A DNA stretch of 64,000 bases from Cellulomonas sp. NTE-D12 (GTDB lineage Bacteria; Actinomycetota; Actinomycetes; Actinomycetales; Cellulomonadaceae): positions 2,418,001 through 2,482,000 of the forward strand of contig NZ_AP026442.1 in the NCBI RefSeq assembly GCF_027923705.1, written 5' to 3'. The first letter of the stretch is position 1; each line of letters starts with the position of its first letter. Under the pieces are notes generated by a model. The model was not told where the DNA came from. It made no database searches and saw nothing but the letters and a program-made list of their open reading frames with translations. The translations under genes were made by a program, and so were the position numbers. This document shows positions 1 through 8,278 of this stretch, piece by piece.

Positions 1-2
1 GG

Positions 3-557
3 GTGGTGAACGCCACGGAGGTCCTGCTGCATCCTGTGCGACTTCGGATCGTCGCTGCCCTGTCGGGCGCGTCGGAGCTGACCACCAAGCAGCTGTGCGA
101 GCGCATCAGAGACGTCTCGCGCGTCACCGTGTACCGGCAGCTCGCCCTGCTGCTGGAGACCGGCTACATCGAGGTGGCCGGCGAGGACCGGGTCCGGGGC
201 GCCGTCGAACGTCGGTACCGACTGCTCCCGGAGCGTCCGCGCATCGGCGCCGACCTGGCAGCGGAGATGACGATCGAGGACCACCGGCGCGGGTTCGCCG
301 CCGCGATGGCCGTCCTGATCGCCGAGTTCAACGCCTACCTGGACCGCGAGGACGCCGATCCCGTCGCCGACCAGGTCGGCTACCGCCAGACGGTGCTCTG
401 GCTCAGGCCCACCGAGCTCGCCGAGCTGCTGCGCCAGATGGTCGACGTGCTGCGTGGCTCGATGGGCAACGAGCCCGCGTCCGACAGACGGCCCTACGTG
501 CTCAGCCCGGTCCTGTTCCCCCACGATCGGCAGACGCGGCCACGCGCCGACGCCTGA
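3..557 (+). CDS. ArsR-like winged-helix transcriptional regulator
   Basis: A 184-residue protein with a winged helix-turn-helix in residues 5-60. The opening stretch VLLHPVRLRIVAAL is typical of ArsR/HTH_20 regulators, and the recognition helix lies around VTVYRQLALLLETGYI. The C-terminal half is mostly helical and unrecognised; it probably binds a ligand or mediates dimerisation. The first in-frame codons are GTG GTG at the window edge, so the true start may lie upstream and the gene may be 5'-truncated here. It converges on the membrane-anchored HETLH protein. Its ligand and targets cannot be told from sequence. Confidence 0.75.
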   Translation: MVNATEVLLHPVRLRIVAALSGASELTTKQLCERIRDVSRVTVYRQLALLLETGYIEVAGEDRVRGAVERRYRLLPERPRIGADLAAEMTIEDHRRGFAAAMAVLIAEFNAYLDREDADPVADQVGYRQTVLWLRPTELAELLRQMVDVLRGSMGNEPASDRRPYVLSPVLFPHDRQTRPRADA

Positions 558-691
558 TCCCGTCCCGGCCGGGGTCCGACGAGCCGCGGTGGCCCTCGCA
601 GCACTGAGCTGCGGCGCCGCAGACGTCGGCCCGGGCCCGACCGCCGCACGCCGTCGTGCCCCCCACGCCCCGTGCCGGTCCCGTCCGGTGG

Positions 692-1939
692 TCAGCTCAC
701 CGCGGCCTTCGCCGGGTCGAGCTGGGTCTGCAGACCGTTGAGGTCGTCGATGAGGCCCTGGATCCGGACCCGCTCCTTGGCCGCCGCCGCTTCAGCGGCC
801 GCGGTCGCGGTCGCCCGCTGGGACAGGGCAGCGTGGTCGCGCGCCAGCAGAGCTGCGGCGGCGGACAACGTCTGCTCCGCCGGTGCCAACGGCAGCTTCG
901 TGCCGTCCCACCACGTCCACGACAGCTGGAGCCCGTTGCGAGTCGAGGCGGGCATCGCGGCGACCTCGGCGACCTTTGCGTCGTACGCGCGTTGGTAGAA
1001 GGCCACCGATGCGCTGTCCGCGGTCTGCTGAGCGCGGTCCTGCGCGTTCTTCGTCTCGCTCACCGCCAGCGCCTTGGAGGCTTCCTGGATGGTGGTGCTC
1101 ATGCCGTCGAGCAGAGCCACGTCGGCTGTGTTCACAGCCACCAGCGCCGCCCGGTCCGCGATGAACCGCGCATAGACGGCCTCCAGCACAGGGTCGACCC
1201 CGCCGCCAGACGCCACGAGGGTGCCGACGTAGGCGAACATCTCCGTCGGACGGTTCTGCGGGTGCGAACCCACGGACCCGGCCAGCTCCTTCTGCAGCGT
1301 GCTGTCCGCCGGGAACGACGCCACGGCCGCCTCGAGCAGAGGAACCAGCCGGTCCCGCTCCCGCGTCGTGAGCGTCTCCCACGCCGCGTGCAACGTCTCG
1401 TGGGCGACGGTCAGCACCGCGAACCCGTGCAGCCGCGGATCGGCGGGCTCGTAGAGGACGATCTTGTTCAGACCCGTCAGGTAGCAGCCGACCGCCCCGT
1501 CAGCGAGCACGGCCATCGTGCGGGCGTTCACGCATTGGCCGGCAAAGCTCTTGGCGTCCAGCACGCGCGGGGCTGTGCCATAGAAGATCGCACGGCCCTG
1601 GGACGACAGGTGCGCCGCGTCAGCCAGCTGCACCGCCGTCGCCGAAGGCGCAGGAACCCGGCCTACCGCCCCCTGCGGGCGCGAGGCGACGGACGTCAGC
1701 ACAGCCGCCAGGTGGTCGCCCGTCACCAGCCACCAGCCGCCCCCCATGACGGCAAGGACCACGAGCGCCGCGACCGCTGCCCTCAACCCACGGCGACCGG
1801 TCCGGCGGGACGGCACCACCGGGAGCGGTTCGGCCATCCGCCACCCGGTCGGCCGGGTGGCATTCCCTGCGGCCTCGTCGATCACCCACTGCGGGATGCG
1901 ACCGCTGGGTGAGCGGGGCAAGTCGTCCGGGATCGGCAC
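692..1939 (-). CDS. Membrane-anchored putative zinc metallopeptidase (HETLH motif), unknown family
   Basis: About 415 residues. Residues 1-50 are polar and cytosolic, 51-72 form one membrane segment (AAVAALVVLAVMGGGWWLV), and the rest is predicted extracytoplasmic. Residues 180-184 read HETLH, fitting the HExxH zinc-peptidase signature, and a Glu in NRPTEMFAYV (about 233) is a plausible third ligand. Two Cys (about 136 and 152) lie just before it. The C-terminal 150 residues are Ala/Gln-rich and likely coiled coil. The start is one of two adjacent GTG codons (1939 or 1942) before PIPDDLPRSPSG; no strong SD is visible. I do not recognise a named family. The peptidase role is inferred from the motif alone. 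Confidence 0.7.
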   Translation of the reverse strand: MPIPDDLPRSPSGRIPQWVIDEAAGNATRPTGWRMAEPLPVVPSRRTGRRGLRAAVAALVVLAVMGGGWWLVTGDHLAAVLTSVASRPQGAVGRVPAPSATAVQLADAAHLSSQGRAIFYGTAPRVLDAKSFAGQCVNARTMAVLADGAVGCYLTGLNKIVLYEPADPRLHGFAVLTVAHETLHAAWETLTTRERDRLVPLLEAAVASFPADSTLQKELAGSVGSHPQNRPTEMFAYVGTLVASGGGVDPVLEAVYARFIADRAALVAVNTADVALLDGMSTTIQEASKALAVSETKNAQDRAQQTADSASVAFYQRAYDAKVAEVAAMPASTRNGLQLSWTWWDGTKLPLAPAEQTLSAAAALLARDHAALSQRATATAAAEAAAAKERVRIQGLIDDLNGLQTQLDPAKAAVS

Positions 1940-2103
1940 CACAGAGTCACCATCGGCTCGTGGCGACCAGCCGTTAAGCCCGCCGGCATGGTCGCACCCG
2001 ATCGCACGTGCGGACGTCCCGACGGTGCTGCCCGGCAAAGAGACGTTATCGGTGCGGCAGCGTCGGCTTCCGCACCACGTGGTCGTCTCCCGCCTCAGCA
2101 AGA

Positions 2104-2133
2104 AGGCCGCTTCTCCCATCGGAGAAACGGCCT
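2104..2133 (-). terminator. Hairpin terminator of tRNA-Ala
   Basis: A 13-bp stem with one G-U pair and a 4-nt loop lies 15 nt downstream of the tRNA-Ala 3' end. On the minus strand it is followed by TTCTT. Position and shape fit a Rho-independent terminator. Confidence 0.75.
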
Positions 2134-2147
2134 CTGACCTGCGGTGA

Positions 2148-2223
2148 TGGTGGAGCTGAGGGGACTCGAACCCCTGACCCCCTGCATGCCATGCAGGTGC
2201 GCTACCAGCTGCGCCACAGCCCC
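2148..2223 (-). tRNA. tRNA-Ala (anticodon GGC)
   Basis: The cloverleaf folds on the minus strand. The acceptor GGGGCTG pairs with CAGCTCC, and the anticodon stem CCTGC/GCAGG encloses loop ATGGCAT with anticodon GGC. The T loop GTTCGAGTC is present and the discriminator is A at 2151. The 3' CCA appears to be encoded (2148-2150), unlike in the Glu and Gln tRNAs of this window. The mature body without CCA is 2151-2223 (73 nt). It reads GCC, the dominant Ala codon in this GC-rich genome. Confidence 0.93.
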
Positions 2224-2265
2224 TCGACCCGCAACCGCGAGCCGCGCCCCGGAGGGCGCCTGGAG

Positions 2266-2271
2266 AGTCTA
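2266..2271 (-). promoter_or_regulatory. Candidate -10 element for tRNA-Ala
   Basis: TAGACT on the minus strand lies about 43 nt before the tRNA. No good -35 hexamer stands at 17-18 bp, so the call is tentative. Confidence 0.35.
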
Positions 2272-2292
2272 GGACGATCCCCGGCCCGAACG

Positions 2293-2985
2293 CTAATCCG
2301 GGTTCCGGGTCTGCGACTCCGCCTCGGCGGGTGCGTCGGGGCCCGCGTCCCAGTCCCGGGAGGCGTCCGTCGGTCCGAGGTTGAAGCCGTGCAGCCGCCA
2401 GTCCGGTGCAACCGGCCCGTGCGAGGGGCTGAGGTCGGCCCAGTGCGCGTTCTGCAGGCCGATCACCCCGCGCCACGCCGGGTCCTGCCCCAGCAGCTCG
2501 CCCACCGCGAGCGCGATGGCCGCCCCGTGCGACACCACCACGAGCGTGTCGGCCTGTCCGAGCGCCGCTGCGTGGGCCCGGACCGCCGCACCGAGACGTG
2601 CGGCGACGTCGGCCCGCGACTCGGCACCGACACCGAGCGGGTCGCCACCGGCGCGCCAGACGGCGAACTCGTCCGGCCAGCGCTCGTCGATCTGCTCGCC
2701 GGTCAGCCCCTCCCACTCACCGAAGCTGCGCTCGCGCACCTGCGGGTCCACGGAGAGCGGCAGGCCGGTACCGCGGGCCAGGTACTCGGCCGTGGCCTGC
2801 GCCCGCGAGAGGTCCGACGAGACGATCCGCGTGGGCTCGTACCGGGCGAGGATCGTCGCCGCAGCGGTGCGGGCCTGCCAGCGGCCGACGGCGTCGAGGG
2901 GGATGTCGATCTGACCCTGCAACCGGCCGCTCGCGTTCGCCGCCGTGCGCCCGTGCCGCCACAGCAGCACGCGTCCGGCGGTCAC
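2293..2985 (-). CDS. Histidine phosphatase family protein (phosphoglycerate-mutase-like)
   Basis: A 230-residue member of the histidine phosphatase superfamily. The phospho-acceptor motif LLWRHGRT sits at residues 7-14 (RHG 10-12). SSDLSRA with its conserved Arg is at 56-62, RERSFGEWEG at 84-93, and the second catalytic His is in VVVSHGAA (H153). The GTG start overlaps the rsfS stop by 4 nt (GTGA), so the two are translationally coupled. This rsfS-phosphatase pairing is common in Actinobacteria, often annotated as a phosphoglycerate mutase or glucosyl-3-phosphoglycerate phosphatase; the real substrate cannot be read from sequence. The last 30 residues are a polar, Pro-rich tail. Confidence 0.9.
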   Translation of the reverse strand: MTAGRVLLWRHGRTAANASGRLQGQIDIPLDAVGRWQARTAAATILARYEPTRIVSSDLSRAQATAEYLARGTGLPLSVDPQVRERSFGEWEGLTGEQIDERWPDEFAVWRAGGDPLGVGAESRADVAARLGAAVRAHAAALGQADTLVVVSHGAAIALAVGELLGQDPAWRGVIGLQNAHWADLSPSHGPVAPDWRLHGFNLGPTDASRDWDAGPDAPAEAESQTRNPD

Positions 2986-3413
2986 TCCCCGAGGTCCTCG
3001 TGCTCCTGGCCTGCGTTCGACAGGCCCGCATGCTCCTGCTGCTCGACACCCCGCGAGTCAGCCGGAAGCTCGATCACCGGGCAGTCCTTCCACAGCCGCT
3101 CGAGGGCGTAGTAGACGCGGTCCTCGGCGTGCTGGACGTGCACGACGATGTCGCCGAAGTCGATCAGCACCCACCGGCCCTGCCCCTTGCCCTCTCGCCG
3201 CAGCGGCTTCGCACCGAGCTTGAACAGGGCCTCCTCGACGGCGTCGACGATCGCCCCGACCTGCCGCTCGTTGGTGCCGGAGGCGATGAGGAACACGTCG
3301 GTGAGCACCAGCTGCGCGCTCACGTCCAGGGCGATGATCTCCTGCGCCTTGCGGTCGGCGGCGGCGTGCGCCGCGGCGTAGGTCAGCTGCAGGGCACGGT
3401 CGGATGCGGGCAC
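2982..3413 (-). CDS. rsfS: Ribosomal silencing factor RsfS
   Basis: A 143-residue RsfS/DUF143 protein. The family binds ribosomal protein L14 (uL14) and blocks joining of the 30S and 50S subunits during starvation or 50S assembly. The core covers residues 8-110, with the hallmark stretches DVFLIASGTNERQVGAIVD, REGKGQGRWVLIDFGDIVVH and YALERLWKD. The C-terminal 25 residues are a polar Gln/Glu-rich extension. It lies downstream of nadD and a membrane protein and overlaps the phosphatase gene. The nadD-rsfS neighbourhood is widely conserved and supports the call. Confidence 0.95.
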   Translation of the reverse strand: MPASDRALQLTYAAAHAAADRKAQEIIALDVSAQLVLTDVFLIASGTNERQVGAIVDAVEEALFKLGAKPLRREGKGQGRWVLIDFGDIVVHVQHAEDRVYYALERLWKDCPVIELPADSRGVEQQEHAGLSNAGQEHEDLGE

Positions 3414-3432
3414 GGGGCTCCTCGGTGGCGCG

Positions 3433-4953
3433 TCAGAGCGCGGTGGTGGGGTCTGCGACGGCGGTGGCCAGCACAGAGACGACGGAGTGCGACGAGGGTC
3501 CCTCGGCGCCGGACGAGCCGGACGGGCGCCCGTGGTTCCACAGTGCGACGACGAGGAAGCCGAGCACGAAGGCCACGATGACCAGGACGATCAGGTGCAG
3601 CCACGTGTAGGGGTGGCGGCGCGCGACCGGCTCGTCGTCCTCGTCGTCCAGGTCCGCGGGCGGGGCTGTCCGCGGGGACGGGAAGGGTGCGCTGGGGACC
3701 TCGGACGACGCCGCGGCCGGACCGGCCGGCCGGGCTGCCGGGGTCGGGCTCCGAGTGGGAGCCGCACCGGGCTCCGCGACGGCCCACGAGCCGCGACGTG
3801 GCTCCGCCGGGGGCGTCGGGACCGGGGGCGTCGGGACCGGGGACGGCGCGGGCGCCTGGATGGCCGGTGCCGCCTCCGCACGAGCCGGCGTCCAGGCCGC
3901 GGACCGCTGGCCGGCGACCGGCTCCGCTGCAGCCGGGGTCGAGCCGTAGGACGGCCACGTCTGGCCCGTCGATGGCGAGGCATCCGTCGGCCTTCCCGAC
4001 GCAGCCGTACGGCCCTCGGGAGCCCACGCCGGCGCGCTCTGCGCGCGTGGTCCGCGCGTGGCGGAGTCAGCGGCCGCACCCGGCGCCCACGTGGGCGCGC
4101 CGCCGCGACCAGGCTGGTTCGCGTCGCTCGGCCTGCCCTGAGGCGTGCTGCCGTTCGACGGAGCGGGCGCGAAGGCGGCGCGGGAGGGAGTCGCCGGTGG
4201 TGCCGAGGCCTCCCGCGGCACCGGGTTGCGGGCCGGCGGCGCCGCAGACGGACCTGGAGACGGATTGGCCGACGACGGGGAGATCGTCGCCGGTCCCCAG
4301 CCGGTGGCCGCGGCGGGGCGTCCGGCGAGGCCGGACGTCGGTGCGGCACCCGCCGCTGGCGCCCCACCCTGCGGGGCGCCAGCCGACGCGCCCGACGGCG
4401 CCATCGACGAGCGAGGACCTGCCGTCGGGTCGAGCGTGTCGCGTGTCGCGCGGCGAGAGCGGTAGGCCGCGTCGGAGATGACCGGCGGACGAACGCCGCC
4501 CTGCGTCGGACCGGCGGGCGGTGCGACGGACCCCTGCGCGGGTACGGGCGGTGGCACACGGCCGGGCGTCGCGGCACTCCGGGGCGCCGGGCCCAACGTC
4601 GAACGGCCGGGGACGGCGGCCGGCGCAGCGGGGGCGGGCCGTGAGCCCGACGTCGGACCGGACGTCGGCCGTGGCGCCGCCCACACGGGCGTCCCCCCGG
4701 AGGTCGGCTGACCAGGCGTCGGCTGCTCGCGCAGCGCACGGCGCGACGCCGTCGGAGGACGCGCCTCGGTCCGGGCCGGCTGCTCCGTCCCGGACGGCCC
4801 CTGCGGACGGGTCGGCTCCGGCCAGGACGACGCCGACGGCGCCCACTGGGGTGCACGTGCAGCTCCCGTGGCGGTCTCCTCCGCGGGGACGGCGGCCTCG
4901 GCGGCAGCACGCTCCCTCTCGCGGCGCCGCCGGCGCTCTCCGGGTTCACTCAT
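3433..4953 (-). CDS. Pro/Ala-rich single-pass membrane protein of unknown function
   Basis: A 506-residue protein. It opens with a basic stretch (MSEPGERRRRRERERAA), then about 400 residues of low-complexity Pro/Ala/Ser/Gly sequence studded with APTWAP/APQWAP-like and PxWxP patterns. An acidic patch (DLDDEDDE) follows, then one membrane helix near 449-472 (LHLIVLVIVAFVLGFLVVAL) and a 34-residue tail. This is a tail-proximal anchor with a long disordered, probably cytoplasmic domain. The ATG start overlaps the nadD stop by 8 nt. A gene at this place between nadD and rsfS is usual in Actinobacteria, but the function is unknown. It is not LytR-like as far as I can see. Confidence 0.75.
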   Translation of the reverse strand: MSEPGERRRRRERERAAAEAAVPAEETATGAARAPQWAPSASSWPEPTRPQGPSGTEQPARTEARPPTASRRALREQPTPGQPTSGGTPVWAAPRPTSGPTSGSRPAPAAPAAVPGRSTLGPAPRSAATPGRVPPPVPAQGSVAPPAGPTQGGVRPPVISDAAYRSRRATRDTLDPTAGPRSSMAPSGASAGAPQGGAPAAGAAPTSGLAGRPAAATGWGPATISPSSANPSPGPSAAPPARNPVPREASAPPATPSRAAFAPAPSNGSTPQGRPSDANQPGRGGAPTWAPGAAADSATRGPRAQSAPAWAPEGRTAASGRPTDASPSTGQTWPSYGSTPAAAEPVAGQRSAAWTPARAEAAPAIQAPAPSPVPTPPVPTPPAEPRRGSWAVAEPGAAPTRSPTPAARPAGPAAASSEVPSAPFPSPRTAPPADLDDEDDEPVARRHPYTWLHLIVLVIVAFVLGFLVVALWNHGRPSGSSGAEGPSSHSVVSVLATAVADPTTAL

Positions 4954-5542
4954 CAGGACCTCGATACAACCTGTGCTTGCCGATGTACTGGACCACGCCG
5001 TCCGGCACGAGGTACCAGACCGGCATTCCGGTCCTCGCCCGTGCCCGGATGTCCGACGAGGAGATGGCCAGCGCGGGGATCTCGAGCACGCTGACGCGAT
5101 CCCCCGGCAGCCCGTCCACCGACAGCGTGTGCCCCGGCCTGGTGACCGCGACGAAGTGCGCCATGGTGAACAGCTCGTCGGCATCCTTCCACGTGAGGAT
5201 CTGCGCGACGGCGTCCGCTCCCGTGATGAAGTACAGATCGGCACCCGGACGCTGCGACTTCAGGTCCCGGAGCGTGTCGACCGTGTACGTGAGGCCGGGC
5301 CGGTCGACGTCTACCCGGCTGACCCAGAACCGCGGGTTCGAGGCCGTCGCGATCACCGTCATCAGGTAGCGGTGCTCCGCCTCCGACACCGGCTGGTTCT
5401 GCTTGAACGACGGCTTGCCGGTGGGGACGAAGATCACCTCGTCCAGGTCGAACCGCGCGGCCGCCTCGCTCGCCGCCACCAGGTGACCGTGGTGCACGGG
5501 GTCGAACGTCCCGCCCATGACGCCCACGCGTGGTCGAGTCAT
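4946..5542 (-). CDS. nadD: Nicotinate-nucleotide adenylyltransferase
   Basis: 198 residues. NadD transfers AMP from ATP to nicotinic acid mononucleotide to give deamido-NAD, a late step of NAD synthesis in the cytosol. The nucleotidyltransferase signature GGTFDPVHHGHL lies at residues 10-21, and FVPTGKPSFKQ and ALAISSSDIRARAR (the ISSTxxR-type motif) are present. FITGADAVAQILTWKD is typical of the family. It sits between a 48-residue membrane peptide and the Pro-rich membrane protein, in the same direction as proBA and rsfS. Length and motifs are complete. Confidence 0.96.
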   Translation of the reverse strand: MTRPRVGVMGGTFDPVHHGHLVAASEAAARFDLDEVIFVPTGKPSFKQNQPVSEAEHRYLMTVIATASNPRFWVSRVDVDRPGLTYTVDTLRDLKSQRPGADLYFITGADAVAQILTWKDADELFTMAHFVAVTRPGHTLSVDGLPGDRVSVLEIPALAISSSDIRARARTGMPVWYLVPDGVVQYIGKHRLYRGPDE

Positions 5543-5565
5543 GGGCGGCGCGACGACGCTGGAGG

Positions 5566-5712
5566 TCAGTGCTTCGAGCCCGCGTGACGGAACGCGGACG
5601 TGATCAGCAGCAGGGCGGCGAGCCCCACGAACGCGCCGATGCCGAACACGGGTGCGGGGAACGGCAACGTGGCGCCTGCGGCCTCCTGGGCGGCGATCAG
5701 CGCAGCCTGCAC
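5566..5712 (-). CDS. Small single-pass membrane protein (48 aa)
   Basis: A 48-residue ORF with a GTG start at 5712 preceded by a good SD (GGAGG, 5-nt spacing). It reads QAALIAAQEAAGATLPFPAP and then a hydrophobic helix (VFGIGAFVGLAALLLITSAF) ending in a basic tail RHAGSKH. The SD, the compact membrane topology and the position in the proA-nadD gap argue that it is real, and small membrane peptides are common here in related Actinobacteria. Function unknown. Confidence 0.7.
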   Translation of the reverse strand: MQAALIAAQEAAGATLPFPAPVFGIGAFVGLAALLLITSAFRHAGSKH

Positions 5713-5767
5713 GGGAACCTCCAGCGGTCGGGACGAGACGGCCAGTCTCTCACGGGTGCGGGACGGG

Positions 5768-7081
5768 TCACGGGCGGACGTGCCCGTCGCCGTGCACCAC
5801 CCACTTGGTGGTGGTGAGCTCCGCGAGGCCCATGGGCCCCCTGGCGTGCAGCTTCTGGGTGGAGATGCCGATCTCGGCACCCAGCCCCAGCTGACCGCCG
5901 TCCGTGAACCGCGACGACGCGTTGACCATCACGGCCGCCGAGTCGACCTCCGCGACGAACCGCTCGGACGCCGCCAGGTCGCGGGTGCAGATCACCTCGG
6001 TGTGGCCGGTGCTCCACGTGCGGATGTGCTCGAGCGCCTCGTCGAGCGAGTCGACCACGCGCACGGCGATGTCCAGCGAGAGGTACTCGGTGGCCCAGTC
6101 GACGTCGGTCGCGGGGACCGCGGTGACACCGTCGGGCACCAGCGCGAGGGTCCGTTCGTCACCGTGCACCGTCACGCCGGCGTGCCCGAGCGCGGCCAGT
6201 GCGGACCGCAGGAAGGCCGCGGCGGCGTCGGTGTGCACCAGCAGGGTCTCGAGCGCGTTGCAGACGCCGACGCGCTGCGTCTTGCCGTTCAGCAGGATGG
6301 CCGTCGCCGCCTGCGGGTCCGCCGTCGCGTCGACGTACAGGTGGCAGTTGCCCACGCCGGTCTCGATCACCGGGACGCTGGCCTCGCGCACCACGGTGGC
6401 GATCAGGTCCGCGCCACCTCGGGGTACCAGGACGTCGACCAGGCCGCGCGCATGCATCAGCGCCACCGCGCCCTCGCGTCCGTACCGGTCGATCGACTGG
6501 ACCAGGTCGGCCGGCAGTCCCTGCGCCTCCAGCGCCTCGCCGAGCACCCGGACGATCACCTGGTTGCTGTGCGCCGCGGCGCCACCGCCGCGGAGGACGA
6601 CGGCGTTCCCGCTCTTCAGCGCCAGACCGGCGGCGTCCACGGTGACGTTCGGTCGCGCCTCGTAGATCATGCCGACCACACCCATCGGCACGCGCACCTG
6701 CCGCAGCCGCAGCCCGTTGGGCAGCGTGGAGCCGCGGACCACCTCACCGACCGGGTCGGGCAGGCCGGCGAGCTCGCGCAGCGCGTCCGCGATGCCCGAC
6801 AGGCGCGGCGCCGTCAGCGTGAGCCGGTCCAGCAGACCGGCGCTGAGGCCGGCGGCGCGACCGGCGGCCAGGTCCAGCTCGTTGGCCGCGAGGATCTCGT
6901 CCGTCGCGGCCAGCACGGCGTCCGCCATCGCGTGCAGGGCCGCGTCCTTGGTGGACCTGGTCGCCGTGGCCAACGCCCGGGAGGCCGTCTTGGCACGCCG
7001 CGCGATCTCACGGACCTGGGCGTCCACGTCGCCGGTGCGCCCGGCCGGCGCCACGGCAGCGGCGTCGAGGGAGAGGGTCAT
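5768..7081 (-). CDS. proA: Gamma-glutamyl phosphate reductase
   Basis: 437 residues, NADPH-dependent. It converts gamma-glutamyl phosphate to glutamate semialdehyde, the second step of proline synthesis. The aldehyde-dehydrogenase-type fold is complete: GMIYEARPNVTVDAAGLALKSGN near 138-160, VPRGGADLI at 219-227, and the catalytic Cys at about 274 in QRVGVCNALETLLVH. The ATG start overlaps the proB stop by 4 nt (ATGA), which couples the two pathway enzymes. The N-terminal 15 residues are a short Ala-rich lead. Confidence 0.97.
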   Translation of the reverse strand: MTLSLDAAAVAPAGRTGDVDAQVREIARRAKTASRALATATRSTKDAALHAMADAVLAATDEILAANELDLAAGRAAGLSAGLLDRLTLTAPRLSGIADALRELAGLPDPVGEVVRGSTLPNGLRLRQVRVPMGVVGMIYEARPNVTVDAAGLALKSGNAVVLRGGGAAAHSNQVIVRVLGEALEAQGLPADLVQSIDRYGREGAVALMHARGLVDVLVPRGGADLIATVVREASVPVIETGVGNCHLYVDATADPQAATAILLNGKTQRVGVCNALETLLVHTDAAAAFLRSALAALGHAGVTVHGDERTLALVPDGVTAVPATDVDWATEYLSLDIAVRVVDSLDEALEHIRTWSTGHTEVICTRDLAASERFVAEVDSAAVMVNASSRFTDGGQLGLGAEIGISTQKLHARGPMGLAELTTTKWVVHGDGHVRP

Positions 7082-8235
7082 CGGTCCAGGGTAGCCCGGG
7101 CCCGCCGGCGCATCAGGATCAGGTCGTCCCGATGGACGAGCTCGCGGTCGTACCCGGGTCCGAGCTCGGCGCGCAGGTCCTTCGTGCTGCGTCCCAGCAG
7201 GTCAGGGACCTCTTCTGCGGAATACGCGACGAGCCCCCGCCCGACGAGCGTGCCGTCCGGTGCGACGAGCTCGACCGGGTCGCCGGCCTCGAACTCGCCG
7301 TCGAAACCGGTGACCCCGGCCGGGAGCAGCGACTTGTGCCGCTCCACCAACGCCCGCACGGCACCGTCGTCCAGCACGAGCCGGCCCCGGGTCCGCGCGG
7401 CGTGCGCCAGCCACAGCAGCCGCACTGACGAGCGCCGCCCGGTGGCGGCGAACCACGTGCCGACGTCCTCGCCGGCGAGTGCCGCGGCCGCCTGGGCGGC
7501 GGAGGTCAGCAGCACGGGGACGCCCGACTGGGTCGCGATCGTCACCGACTCGAGCTTGGTCACCATGCCACCCGTGCCCACCGCGCTCCCCCGGCTGGTC
7601 ACGTCGACGCCCTCGATGTCGGACGGACCGGCGACCAGGGGGATGCGGACGCTGCCCTCCCGGTCGGGCGGGCCCGTGTAGAGCCCGTCCACGTCGGTGA
7701 GCAGCACCAGTGCGTCGGCGTGCACCAGGTGCGACACCAGGGCCGCCAGGCGGTCGTTGTCGCCGAACCGGATCTCGTCGGTCGCGACGGCGTCGTTCTC
7801 GTTGATCACCGGCACCACGCCGAGGTCCAGCAGCCGGGCCAGGGCGCGGTACGCGTTGCGGTAGTGGCCGCGGCGCACCGTGTCGTCGGCCGTCAGCAGC
7901 ACCTGGGCGACGCGGTGCTGGTGGGCCGCGAACGCCCGCGTGTAGTGGGCGATCAACAGGCCCTGGCCGACGGAGGCGGCCGCCTGCTGGGTGGCGAGGT
8001 CGCGCGGGCGCGCGACGAGCCCCAACGGCCCCATGCCGGCGGCGATGGCGCCCGACGACACCAGCACCACCTGTCCCCCGGCACCGAGCCGGGCGGCCAG
8101 CACGTCGACGAGGGCACGCAGCCGTTCCGGCTCGAGATGGCCGGTGCCGTCCGTCAGGGACGACGACCCGACCTTCACCACGATCCGGTGGGCGGCGGGC
8201 AGCTGGGCCCTGGTCTGCAGCGAGGCGGCGCTCAC
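7078..8235 (-). CDS. proB: Glutamate 5-kinase
   Basis: About 385 residues; it phosphorylates glutamate to gamma-glutamyl phosphate, the first and usually proline-inhibited step of proline synthesis. The amino-acid-kinase domain runs from RIVVKVGSSSLTD through VLVSSGAIAAGM, VVPVINENDAVA and GTGGMVTKLESV. A C-terminal PUA domain (about the last 95 residues, from RGRLVLDDGAVRALV) is present. The chosen start is GTG 8235, because the SD GGGAGA stands about 9-10 nt before it; the ATG at 8244 lies almost on that SD but is possible. obgE ends 43 nt upstream. Confidence 0.95.
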   Translation of the reverse strand: MSAASLQTRAQLPAAHRIVVKVGSSSLTDGTGHLEPERLRALVDVLAARLGAGGQVVLVSSGAIAAGMGPLGLVARPRDLATQQAAASVGQGLLIAHYTRAFAAHQHRVAQVLLTADDTVRRGHYRNAYRALARLLDLGVVPVINENDAVATDEIRFGDNDRLAALVSHLVHADALVLLTDVDGLYTGPPDREGSVRIPLVAGPSDIEGVDVTSRGSAVGTGGMVTKLESVTIATQSGVPVLLTSAAQAAAALAGEDVGTWFAATGRRSSVRLLWLAHAARTRGRLVLDDGAVRALVERHKSLLPAGVTGFDGEFEAGDPVELVAPDGTLVGRGLVAYSAEEVPDLLGRSTKDLRAELGPGYDRELVHRDDLILMRRRARATLDR

Positions 8236-8278
8236 GGCGGGCATTCTCCCGCGCACCGGCGTGCCGCCGCGCCGACGG

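Noticed and set aside
625..641. Terminator between the ArsR-like gene and the HETLH gene
   Set aside because: Only a 5-bp GTCGG/CCGAC stem with a GC-rich loop is visible, too weak to call in this GC-rich background.
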